64,000 bases of DNA from NCBI RefSeq assembly GCF_039778605.1, contig NZ_CP156060.1, positions 1,736,001-1,800,000 on the forward strand, read 5' to 3'. The translations under genes and the position numbers were made by a program. Below the pieces are notes generated by a model, which had not been told where the DNA came from, ran no database searches, and saw only the letters and a program-made list of their open reading frames with translations. The DNA is from Flavobacterium sp. WV_118_3 (GTDB lineage Bacteria > Bacteroidota > Bacteroidia > Flavobacteriales > Flavobacteriaceae). Shown piece by piece: positions 16,375-24,313 of the stretch (position 1 is its first letter; every line of letters starts with the position of its first letter).

Positions 16375-19278
16375 TTAGTCAGTAATCGCTTCGTAAATCA
16401 CTTTCTGAATATCTTCACGGATATTTTCTTTTGAAAGTTTGTTCACCGCACTTTCCGGGTAGGTTCTGTTGGACAGGAATACATAAACGATATCTTTCTC
16501 CGGATCGGCCCAGGCCATCGTTCCGGTAAATCCGGTATGCCCGAAACTGGTCATCGATACACAACCACAGGTTGGTCCTTCTTTTCCGAGTTGCGGTTTG
16601 TCAAATCCAATTCCTCTACGATTTCCTTCCTTACAAAAGGCACAATTATTAAACTCATCGAATGTCTTTTCCGAAAAATACTGATGGTTTCCATAGTTTC
16701 CTTTTTGAAGATACATCTGCATCATTTTGGCCACATCGATGGCATTGGCAAACAAACCGGCATGTCCCGCTACGCCATCCTGCATCGCAGCACCCATATC
16801 GTGTACATAACCCTGCACTTTCGTATAACGGAAATAGTTGTCTTTTTCGGTTGGCGGAATGATATCCATATCCATTTTACGCAACGGATTATAGGTCATC
16901 GTGGCCGATCCCAATGGTTTGTAAAAGGCCTTATCACTTAAAACATCCAAGGTCGTATGGTTGGTTTTTTCCAGATAATCTTTTAGAATGATAAACGGAA
17001 AATCACTGTATTTATATTCTTTTTTCGGTAGTAGCTTACTATCTGCGATCCTTTTTACAATCGTATCAGAATAATCTTTACGCAAATACAGGTTTTCGGA
17101 AACCTGAAGCGGGAAATCCGGCGAATAGGTATAGCGATAGTATTTTTTAGATGGATGTTTGGTACTGTCTAACGTGGCCTGATAAAACGGAATCCACGCC
17201 TGCAAACGCGCCTGATGCGTCAACATATCTTTTAAGGTGATGTTCTTTTTGTCGGTATTCGCAAAAACCGGTAACATGTCTCCCAATTTGGTATCCATGT
17301 TGATCTTTTTCTTATCGTACAATTGCATGATATTCGGTAAAGTCGACAGGATTTTGGTTAGCGATGCCAGATCGTATACATCCTGATTGGTCACTTTATC
17401 GGTGTTTTTATAATCGCGGTATCCGAATGATTTCTGGTAGAAAACCTTACCATGTCGCGCGACTACAATCTGCAGTCCCGGTGTCATTTTGCCATCGATG
17501 GCTTTTTGCGCCAGTTTATCAATCTTTGCCAATATTGCCGGGTTCATTCCTACATTTTGCGGTGTCGTAAACGACAAGCGATTCATTTTTTGCGTCTTGA
17601 GACCGTCGTTTACTTTAAATGAATTGCTAATTGAAACCGGTAGTTTTCCTTTGGCTCCGACTCCTCCAAAAATAACTTCAGCCGCTACGGTTTGTGCAAT
17701 ATCGTTGTTTTGATACGCCAATACTACGTTTCTGAATACACTGAAATCATCGATGGCTAATAATGTATACGGTTTAGCAAAAACGGTTAGCGTTACATTA
17801 TGATTGGAAGCAATCAGGTTGAGCATCGACAATTCTTTTTGGGTAAAATCGTGCTTTTTCCAGGCACCATCTGCTTTATGGAAACCTACAATTACTTTGG
17901 TATAATTCCGCAGTTGTTCCAGCATTAAAGGTACCGTATCCAGTGGAATATCCGTGACTGGCGCGTAGGTTCGAAGTGTATTTAAAAACGTTTCGTTTTT
18001 ATCGTCGCCTAATTTTATATACGCTATTCGTTCGTTTTCCAGATCACCAATTGGCAATTCGTTATCGGTATTTTTTAAAACCGTAACGGCATTTTCGTAT
18101 AACTGGTAATTCAAATCGTCGTATTCCGGCGCATTCAAATCTTTAACCAAATTGTTTAAATCGATTGGCTTGTAATGATTCAATCCGATTCTGTATTTGT
18201 ATTTCAGGATTTTTTTAACCGAATACTCGATTCTTTCGTCTGATAATATTGAATCGTTATACGCCTGACAGAATTTTTCGATCGCCACCGGTACATTTTC
18301 GGCAAACAATAAAATATCATTCCCCGCTAAAAAAGCCTCCAGATCGATATCGCCCGGTTGCTTGAAACTACTCGCGCCTTTCATGTTGAGCGCATCCGTA
18401 AAAATGAGTCCGTCGAAATCGAGTTTCTTTTTCAACACATTGGTTACAACTTCATAGGATATCGAACTCGGGTAATTCGGTCGCGGTTCGAGACTCGGCA
18501 CGTTTAAATGCGCTACCATCACACTGGCCAATCCTTCCCGAAACAGTTTTTTATACGGGTAAAACTCGACATCTTCGAGTTGTTCCCGGGTAGCATTGAT
18601 CAACGGTAAGGTATAATGCGAATCGTTTTCGGTTGCTCCATGTCCCGGGAAGTGTTTTCCGGTCGCATAGACATTTTCACTTTGGATTCCTTTCATCAGG
18701 GCCAAAGCTCTTTTGGTTACGTTTTCTTTATTCTCCCCAAACGAACGGTTTCCAATAATCGGGTTTTTCGGGTTGGTATTGATATCCAAAACCGGAGCGA
18801 AGTTAAAATGCAAGCCCATTCGTCTGGCCTGAATGGCCATTTGTTGTCCCATTTTTTCGATCAGCTTTAAATCCTGAACCGCACCCAATGTCATATTCCA
18901 CGGATAACGATAGGTAGAATCCAGTCGCATGCTCAATCCCCATTCGGCATCAATCCCCATAAATAATGGCACTTTTGCTTTCGACTGGTAATAGTTCGTC
19001 AGCTTTGCCTGTCGTACCGGACCACCCTGAAAAAAGATCAATCCTCCCACGCCATAATCGGTTACCAGTTTTTCGACCGATTTAACATGAGCGGCATCTT
19101 TATTTGAGTAGGCCGCAACCATAAACAATTGCCCTAATTTTTCTTCGAAATTCAGGTTGTTATAAATGCTATCCACCCAGGTTTTCTCTCTTTCCTCTGA
19201 ATAGTGGGAAACAGGTTTGGGGCTTTGTGCAAAAATAAACGGACCAATTAATAACAGTAGAAAAACCGGGTATCTCAT
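16375..19278 (-). CDS. GH3 beta-N-acetylglucosaminidase fused to a class C serine hydrolase
   Basis: This 967-residue exported protein has a signal peptide (1-18) and two catalytic parts. The first (about 35-560) is a glycoside hydrolase family 3 domain with NagZ-type KHFPGHG at 208-214, an Asp219/His221 acid-base pair and FTDALNMKGA holding nucleophile Asp295. The second (about 575-967) is a beta-lactamase/penicillin-binding-like domain with SLTK (Ser639, Lys642), YSD at 757-759 and HTG at 914-916. The family is a common Bacteroidota fusion thought to act on cell-wall muropeptides, cutting sugars with one part and stem peptides with the other. The GH3 part should act in the periplasm, unlike cytosolic NagZ. 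Confidence 0.92.
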   Translation of the reverse strand: MRYPVFLLLLIGPFIFAQSPKPVSHYSEEREKTWVDSIYNNLNFEEKLGQLFMVAAYSNKDAAHVKSVEKLVTDYGVGGLIFFQGGPVRQAKLTNYYQSKAKVPLFMGIDAEWGLSMRLDSTYRYPWNMTLGAVQDLKLIEKMGQQMAIQARRMGLHFNFAPVLDINTNPKNPIIGNRSFGENKENVTKRALALMKGIQSENVYATGKHFPGHGATENDSHYTLPLINATREQLEDVEFYPYKKLFREGLASVMVAHLNVPSLEPRPNYPSSISYEVVTNVLKKKLDFDGLIFTDALNMKGASSFKQPGDIDLEAFLAGNDILLFAENVPVAIEKFCQAYNDSILSDERIEYSVKKILKYKYRIGLNHYKPIDLNNLVKDLNAPEYDDLNYQLYENAVTVLKNTDNELPIGDLENERIAYIKLGDDKNETFLNTLRTYAPVTDIPLDTVPLMLEQLRNYTKVIVGFHKADGAWKKHDFTQKELSMLNLIASNHNVTLTVFAKPYTLLAIDDFSVFRNVVLAYQNNDIAQTVAAEVIFGGVGAKGKLPVSISNSFKVNDGLKTQKMNRLSFTTPQNVGMNPAILAKIDKLAQKAIDGKMTPGLQIVVARHGKVFYQKSFGYRDYKNTDKVTNQDVYDLASLTKILSTLPNIMQLYDKKKINMDTKLGDMLPVFANTDKKNITLKDMLTHQARLQAWIPFYQATLDSTKHPSKKYYRYTYSPDFPLQVSENLYLRKDYSDTIVKRIADSKLLPKKEYKYSDFPFIILKDYLEKTNHTTLDVLSDKAFYKPLGSATMTYNPLRKMDMDIIPPTEKDNYFRYTKVQGYVHDMGAAMQDGVAGHAGLFANAIDVAKMMQMYLQKGNYGNHQYFSEKTFDEFNNCAFCKEGNRRGIGFDKPQLGKEGPTCGCVSMTSFGHTGFTGTMAWADPEKDIVYVFLSNRTYPESAVNKLSKENIREDIQKVIYEAITD

Positions 19279-19300
19279 TAACTTAATTTTTTAAATAAAT

Positions 19301-19334
19301 AAAATCATCACGCAACGTTGCACGTGATGATTTT
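19301..19334 (-). terminator. Probable terminator after the 160-residue gene
   Basis: AAAATCATCAC at 19301-19311 pairs with GTGATGATTTT at 19324-19334, enclosing a GCAACGTTGC palindrome. On the minus strand it is followed by an AT-rich tract, between the gene ending at 19360 and the GH3 fusion gene. Confidence 0.6.
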
Positions 19335-19359
19335 AGATGCTAGTATTTTTATTTCTCGT

Positions 19360-19842
19360 TTAGAAGAAGCGACTATGCCAGCTTTCACTAGCCGGAACTT
19401 CCCAAAATTCCTGCCACTCTCCCAGTGTATTCACTAAATTATTAAAAACAATAGTGTTACCGGACACGGCTTTTTCTTTGGCCATCTTCTTAAACTCAAT
19501 CAACGGTTTGTGGGCAATAAAGTCACCTAAACGAAACGTTACATTCATTTTGTCCAACAAGTCGATTTCGTATTTCTTTTCCAGATCCTGTATAAACTGA
19601 ACCGACGCATCAATCGAACAACCTGTTGCTGCTTGTTTCTCCTGGTTAACCGTTAAAATGATAAAACGGTTGTATTTGGTGATAAAAGAAGCTTCCAGAC
19701 CGGTTCCATGAGCGGCCCAGTTGGATACAAATTCTTCCAAAGCGACTTCAATTTCCTGCATTTCATCGTCGCTAAGTTTTCGGTTGGCCTGATAAATCCA
19801 GATTCGGGATTCTTCAGGCATAGTATCAAAAGGTACGTACAT
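19360..19842 (-). CDS. Conserved protein often labelled 'ABC transporter ATPase' (no ATPase motifs)
   Basis: The 160-residue product starts MYVPFDTMPEESRIWIYQA and contains VSNWAAHGTGLEASF, a stretch of beta strands and an acidic mid-section ending SWHSRFF. From memory, homologues in Flavobacteria carry the name 'ABC transporter ATPase', yet there is no Walker A, Walker B or signature motif here, so that name is not supported. It begins two bases after the stop of the cysteine-rich Fe-S gene, so it belongs to the same operon. Cys99 is the only Cys I see. The function is unknown; assistance to the Fe-S complex is a guess from position. Confidence 0.75.
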   Translation of the reverse strand: MYVPFDTMPEESRIWIYQANRKLSDDEMQEIEVALEEFVSNWAAHGTGLEASFITKYNRFIILTVNQEKQAATGCSIDASVQFIQDLEKKYEIDLLDKMNVTFRLGDFIAHKPLIEFKKMAKEKAVSGNTIVFNNLVNTLGEWQEFWEVPASESWHSRFF

Positions 19843-19844
19843 AA

Positions 19845-20636
19845 TTATAAATCTTTGGCATTAGCAATTAATTCTGCCACGTCCATTACCTTGATCTCGT
19901 GTTCTTTTTCTTTGAATTTCACACCGTCGGTCAACATGGTATTACAGAACGGACAGCCGGCTGCTATGATTTCCGGTTGGGTTTCCAGCGCATCTTCGGT
20001 ACGCTCTACATTAATATCTTTATTTCCTTTTTCAGGTTCTTTAAACATCTGTGCTCCTCCGGCTCCGCAACAAAGTCCGTTGGCACGCGAACGTTTCATT
20101 TCCACTAATTCCGCATCCAGTTTCTGGATTAGCTCACGTGGTGCTTCATAAACATTATTCGCACGTCCTAAATAACACGGATCGTGGAAGGTGATTTTTT
20201 TACCTTTAAACTGTCCGCCTTCGATCGTTAATCGTCCGTCGTCCAAAAGGGATTTTAAAAACTGGGTATGGTGGACCACTTCGTAGCTTCCGCCCAATTC
20301 CGGGTATTCGTTTTTGATAGTATTAAAACAGTGCGGACATGCCGTTACGACTTTTTTCACTTCGTAGGCATTCATCACTTCAATATTCATCATCGCCTGC
20401 ATTTGGAACAGGAATTCGTTTCCGGCTCTTTTTGCCGGATCACCGGTACAACTTTCTTCCGTGCCCAATACGGCAAAGGATACGTTGGCCTGATTTAATA
20501 TTTTTACAAACGCTTTGGTTATTTTTTTCGCTCTATCGTCAAAACTTCCCGAACAACCGACCCAAAAAAGGACTTCCGGCTGTTTTCCCTCTGCCATCAT
20601 TTCGGCCATTGTAGGAACTACTAAATTTGCTGACAT
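19845..20636 (-). CDS. CCG-domain Fe-S protein (HdrB/GlpC/LldE-like)
   Basis: The 263-residue cytosolic protein has two cysteine-rich CCG modules of the heterodisulfide reductase B/glycolate-oxidase F type. The first has Cys28, Cys63 and the CPHCFNT pair (Cys100, Cys103). The second has HDPCYLGR (Cys154), LCCGAGGAQMF (Cys189-Cys190) and AAGCPFCNTM (Cys228, Cys231). Such modules bind non-cubane or 4Fe-4S clusters and pass electrons to a thiol, disulfide or quinone partner. Its partner is the membrane ferredoxin-like protein encoded 42 bases upstream in the operon. The physiological donor and acceptor are unknown. Confidence 0.88.
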   Translation of the reverse strand: MSANLVVPTMAEMMAEGKQPEVLFWVGCSGSFDDRAKKITKAFVKILNQANVSFAVLGTEESCTGDPAKRAGNEFLFQMQAMMNIEVMNAYEVKKVVTACPHCFNTIKNEYPELGGSYEVVHHTQFLKSLLDDGRLTIEGGQFKGKKITFHDPCYLGRANNVYEAPRELIQKLDAELVEMKRSRANGLCCGAGGAQMFKEPEKGNKDINVERTEDALETQPEIIAAGCPFCNTMLTDGVKFKEKEHEIKVMDVAELIANAKDL

Positions 20637-20678
20637 ATCTTTTATACTAGTTGCAATACTGCAAGGTTTGTTTTTTAA

Positions 20679-22007
20679 TTAGTTTTCGTCTTTCCAGTTC
20701 AAACGGTCCATTTGGTTGTACTGCCAAGGTGCTCCGTTGTTTTCGATGTTGGTCATCATACTGTTTAATTCCATCGGCGCGGCACTTTGCTCCATTACCA
20801 GGTAACGACGCATGTCCATGATGATGGAAAGCGGACTGATGTTTACCGGACATTCTTCCACACAGGCGTTACAAGAGGTACAGGCCCATAGTTCTTCCGT
20901 TGAAATATAGTCGTTTAACAATGATTTACCGTCCGGCACAAATACGCCTTTATTGGTATCAATATTCTTCCCTACTTCCTCCAGTCGGTCGCGGGTATCC
21001 ATCATGATCTTTCTTGGTGACAGCTTTTTACCCGTTTGGTTTGCCGGACATGACGACGTACAACGTCCACATTCGGTACAGGTATATGCATTTAGCAACT
21101 GAACCCAGTTTAAATCCTGAACATCGCTGGCTCCAAATTTGGAATGTACCGGTTCTTCTCCTTCCGGTGCTGCTGCAAACGGATCAGCATTCGGATCCAT
21201 CATTAGTTTTACTTCTTTGGTAACCGATTCCAGATTATCAAACTGTCCCTGTGGTTTTAGGTTGGCAAAATAAGTATTCGGGAAAGCCAATAGAATATGT
21301 AGGTGCTTCGAATAATACAAATAATTCAGGAAGATCAGGATTCCCACAATATGCAACCACCAGGCTGCTCTTTCGATCAATACCACGATGTTTTCGGAAA
21401 TTCCGTTAAAGATCGGTGCGATAAATTGCGAAACCGGAAAAGCTCCCGCCTGATTGTAATGGCCTACGCCTAGTGTCTGTAAATGCAAATCGGCCGCATT
21501 TAAAACCAGAAATAAAACCATCAATACCGTTTCGAAATATAGAATATTATTTGCGTCACTTTTTGGCCATCCGGTTAAATCATTGCTGATAAAACGTTTT
21601 AATTGGATGATATTTCTTCGGATATAGAACGTTGCAATAGCTACAATTACTAAAAAAGCTAATACTTCGAACGAACCGATCAATACATTATAGAATCCGC
21701 CCAAAAAGGAGAAAACACGGTGGGTTCCGAATAAACCGTCGATCAGGATTTCCAATACTTCAATATTGATAATAATGAATCCTAAATATACTATGATGTG
21801 TAAGATTCCGGCAACTGGTCTTTTAACCATTTTCGATTGTCCTAAAGCAATCATCGCCATGTTCCGCCATCTTTCCTTCGGATTATCGGTACGATCAACA
21901 TCCTGTCCTAATTTAATGTTACGGATTAGTTTTTTGACGTTCTGCACAAAAAAACCGATTCCTAAAACAAGGATAATGGCAAATAGTATATTATCTAAAT
22001 AACTCAT
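20679..22007 (-). CDS. Membrane-bound 2[4Fe-4S] protein (HdrC/NarI-like electron transfer)
   Basis: This 442-residue protein begins with about five membrane segments (6-22, 66-90, 105-128, 158-176, 208-232), resembling a nitrate-reductase-gamma/HdrE cytochrome b module. It ends with a soluble ferredoxin domain holding two C-x2-C-x2-C-x3-C/P motifs: Cys310, 313, 316, 320 and Cys376, 379, 382, 386, each with the usual Pro after the last Cys. The His residues in the membrane part could hold heme b. The CCG protein follows it directly. Together they look like a quinone-linked electron-transfer complex of unknown substrate, as in other Bacteroidota. Confidence 0.88.
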   Translation of the reverse strand: MSYLDNILFAIILVLGIGFFVQNVKKLIRNIKLGQDVDRTDNPKERWRNMAMIALGQSKMVKRPVAGILHIIVYLGFIIINIEVLEILIDGLFGTHRVFSFLGGFYNVLIGSFEVLAFLVIVAIATFYIRRNIIQLKRFISNDLTGWPKSDANNILYFETVLMVLFLVLNAADLHLQTLGVGHYNQAGAFPVSQFIAPIFNGISENIVVLIERAAWWLHIVGILIFLNYLYYSKHLHILLAFPNTYFANLKPQGQFDNLESVTKEVKLMMDPNADPFAAAPEGEEPVHSKFGASDVQDLNWVQLLNAYTCTECGRCTSSCPANQTGKKLSPRKIMMDTRDRLEEVGKNIDTNKGVFVPDGKSLLNDYISTEELWACTSCNACVEECPVNISPLSIIMDMRRYLVMEQSAAPMELNSMMTNIENNGAPWQYNQMDRLNWKDEN

Positions 22008-22026
22008 ATAAAGTATAGATTAATGC

Positions 22027-22995
22027 TTATTGTTTTTGTTCTGTTGTTGTTTTCTCTTCTTCCGGCGCTACATAAGGAGCTGCTTTTTTTCCGAATAAAG
22101 AAAAATGTACATATCGTTTCGGGTTTAGCTTCATGTCGCCTAACAATAGTTCCAGTTGCTTGGAAGCGCCTGCCAGATTTTTGTACATGGCATCGTCTTT
22201 TAACAATTTCCCCATAGTTCCTTTTCCGGACTGTAAGTCGTTCATGATCTTGTCGACATTAGCCAATGTGCTTTCCAGGTTTTTAACCGTTTTACCAATG
22301 TTTGCTTTCGCTAATGAATCGGACATCTTAGCAAAATTAGTCGATACTTTATCAATATTCGTAATCGTATGATCCAATTTCCCTTTATTGTCTGCCAGTA
22401 AATGGTTTACATTTACCGAAGCCGCACTAAAGTTGGTCAGCGTTTTGTTTAATTCCGCCAGACTGTTTTTTAAGTTCGCCTGTGTTTGCGCGTCCATTAC
22501 ATTATTAATGTTGGTTAGCAATACATCGGTACTTTCCAGAACTTTATTCAATTTTTCCTGAATCGGTGCCAGTTTATCTTCCAGTTTGGCTGTTAATCCC
22601 ATTTTCACATCGGCTTGTAAATAGTCGCCGGACTGTGCTATATTGGTATCTTTGAAATTCGGAAGGATTGCAATTTGCTTTCCACCGATAAATCCCGGTT
22701 CGTAAATACTGGCTACACTCGATTTCGAAATCGCAAAATCATTTTTAATTTGCATTTCCACCAGTAATTTCCCGGTGTTTGGCTGGATTTCGATAGCGGA
22801 TATTTTCCCTACTACCAATCCGTTTATCGTTACGGCCGCCGAAGGTGATAAACCTTCTACGTTATCATATACAACATAAAATTTACGATTGGAGTCGAAT
22901 AGATTTTTTCCTTTCAGAAAACTATAACCCCATAAACATACCACTATAGAGGTAATGACTAAAATTGCTGTTTTAACTTCTCTAGTTATTTTCAA
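22027..22995 (-). CDS. MCE/MlaD-family lipid-transport protein
   Basis: The 322-residue product has an N-terminal membrane anchor (about 9-26), an MCE domain (about 37-115, with GLSPSAAVTINGLVVGKI) and a long helical C-terminal part (about 150-275) with many Asn, Lys and Leu repeats, then a short tail ending TTTEQKQ. MCE proteins form hexameric rings that move phospholipids between membranes. No MlaE or MlaF (permease or ATPase) gene is near. It lies between the amidase gene and the Fe-S pair, 19 bases from the latter on the same strand. Confidence 0.88.
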   Translation of the reverse strand: MKITREVKTAILVITSIVVCLWGYSFLKGKNLFDSNRKFYVVYDNVEGLSPSAAVTINGLVVGKISAIEIQPNTGKLLVEMQIKNDFAISKSSVASIYEPGFIGGKQIAILPNFKDTNIAQSGDYLQADVKMGLTAKLEDKLAPIQEKLNKVLESTDVLLTNINNVMDAQTQANLKNSLAELNKTLTNFSAASVNVNHLLADNKGKLDHTITNIDKVSTNFAKMSDSLAKANIGKTVKNLESTLANVDKIMNDLQSGKGTMGKLLKDDAMYKNLAGASKQLELLLGDMKLNPKRYVHFSLFGKKAAPYVAPEEEKTTTEQKQ

Positions 22996-23050
22996 AATTC
23001 AAATATTTAATGAGCAAAATTAAAAATAAATATTTTACCTACAGTATTAT

Positions 23051-24241
23051 TTATTTTAATGCTTCCTGGATACTAATCTTTTTACCATCCTTAAAGGCCA
23101 CGATAAAGGCCGATGTAAAGCCTTTTTCTTTCGCTTCGTTTAAAAGTTCTTTGGCTTCGGAATGCTCTTTTACTTGTCCATAGTAATATTTAATAATGGT
23201 CTTATCTTCTTCCATCGAAATGTTATTCAGCCCTTTAAAGTTGCTTGGTGTTAAATCCAACTTTTTACCACTGGCCGAAATCTGTACTTTAAACACTACT
23301 CCTTTTGAAGATGTAACCGGTTTGATTTCTTTTTTAATTTCTTTTTTAATTTCTTTGGTAACTTTTGTGGAATCTACCTTAACTACTTTGGTATCTTTTT
23401 CTTTTTCCCGTTCTTTTTCGACTGTTTTAGACGGTGTTGGTCTTTCGTCTCTTCCTACGGAAACACCCGGTACGAAGTATTCTTTCTTATAACCGGTGAT
23501 AGCATCGGCGATGGCTTTGGCCAATTCTTCCTGACCGTTATCCGAACTCAAATACGATCCTTCTTCTTTATTGGATACGAATCCCATCTCGATCAATACG
23601 CGTGGCATATAGATTTTACGCAATACCAGGAATCCCGCCTGTTTTACACCACGGCTTTTTCGTCCCAATCCGTTTTCGAAACCATCCTGAATACGGGCAG
23701 CCAAATCAATACTTTGTTCGATATATTCTTCCTGTAAAAGTGTCATTCCGATTAACGATTCCGGAGAATTCGGGTCGTATCCGTCGTATTTCATTTTATA
23801 ATCGCTCTCCATCGTAACCACGGCATTCTCTTTTTTCGCTACTTCAAGGTTGGACGCGTTACGGGTAACCCCCATTACATAGGTTTCGGTTCCGGAAGCT
23901 GCCAGATTTTTATTGGCATTACAGTGAATGGATACAAAAATATTAGCATCATTTCGGTTCGCAATGTTGGCTCTTTCGTCCAATTCGATAAAAACATCGG
24001 TCTTACGGGTGTAAATCACCTGTATGTTAGGGTCTTTTTCCAATAATTTCCCTACTTTTAGTGCTACGTTCAGGGCGTTGTTTTTTTCAACATAGCCGTG
24101 ATAAACGGCACCAAAGTCATTACCACCGTGTCCGGCATCCAAAACAACCTTAAATTTTGTATTATTTTGAGCAAAAGCAGTATGGAAAAACAATAGTAAA
24201 AAAATTGGTCTTATAAAATTAAACTTGATGTTCCCTCTCAT
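23051..24241 (-). CDS. N-acetylmuramoyl-L-alanine amidase with C-terminal SPOR-like domain
   Basis: The 396-residue exported enzyme hydrolyses the bond between MurNAc and the stem peptide of peptidoglycan. It has a signal peptide (1-25), an Amidase_3 domain with LDAGHGGNDFGA (His38), VEKNNALNVA (Glu52), VSIHCNAN (His106) and RVLIEMGFVSN, then a charged linker (about 255-320) with the KEIKKEIKKEIK repeat. The C-terminal region (about 325-396, VFKVQISASGKKL onward) looks like a degenerate SPOR domain that could bind bare glycan strands. It is divergent from the LptD-like gene across 72 bases. Confidence 0.92.
   Translation of the reverse strand: MRGNIKFNFIRPIFLLLFFHTAFAQNNTKFKVVLDAGHGGNDFGAVYHGYVEKNNALNVALKVGKLLEKDPNIQVIYTRKTDVFIELDERANIANRNDANIFVSIHCNANKNLAASGTETYVMGVTRNASNLEVAKKENAVVTMESDYKMKYDGYDPNSPESLIGMTLLQEEYIEQSIDLAARIQDGFENGLGRKSRGVKQAGFLVLRKIYMPRVLIEMGFVSNKEEGSYLSSDNGQEELAKAIADAITGYKKEYFVPGVSVGRDERPTPSKTVEKEREKEKDTKVVKVDSTKVTKEIKKEIKKEIKPVTSSKGVVFKVQISASGKKLDLTPSNFKGLNNISMEEDKTIIKYYYGQVKEHSEAKELLNEAKEKGFTSAFIVAFKDGKKISIQEALK
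23325..23360 (-). repeat. Tandem 12-base repeat coding the amidase linker
   Basis: Three successive units begin ATTTCTTT, the first two identical (ATTTCTTTTTTA). On the coding strand they give the K-E-I-K repeats of the linker. Units are a multiple of three bases, so copy-number changes would keep the frame. Confidence 0.7.
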
Positions 24242-24261
24242 TGTCTTTGATATTTATCGAT

Positions 24262-24294
24262 ATTGGTTATAATTTTATTAAATGCTTATTTTTG
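24262..24294 (+). promoter_or_regulatory. Candidate promoter of the LptD-like gene
   Basis: ATTG at 24262-24265 and TATTTTTG at 24287-24294 (matching TAnnTTTG) are separated by 21 bases. A transcript from here would begin about 13 bases before the TTG start. Confidence 0.45.
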
Positions 24295-24313
24295 AGAAAA
24301 AATATATGTAAGT

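Noticed and set aside
19708..20151. 147-residue plus-strand frame across two minus-strand genes
   Set aside because: It covers conserved Cys motifs of the CCG Fe-S gene on the other strand and has no domain of its own.
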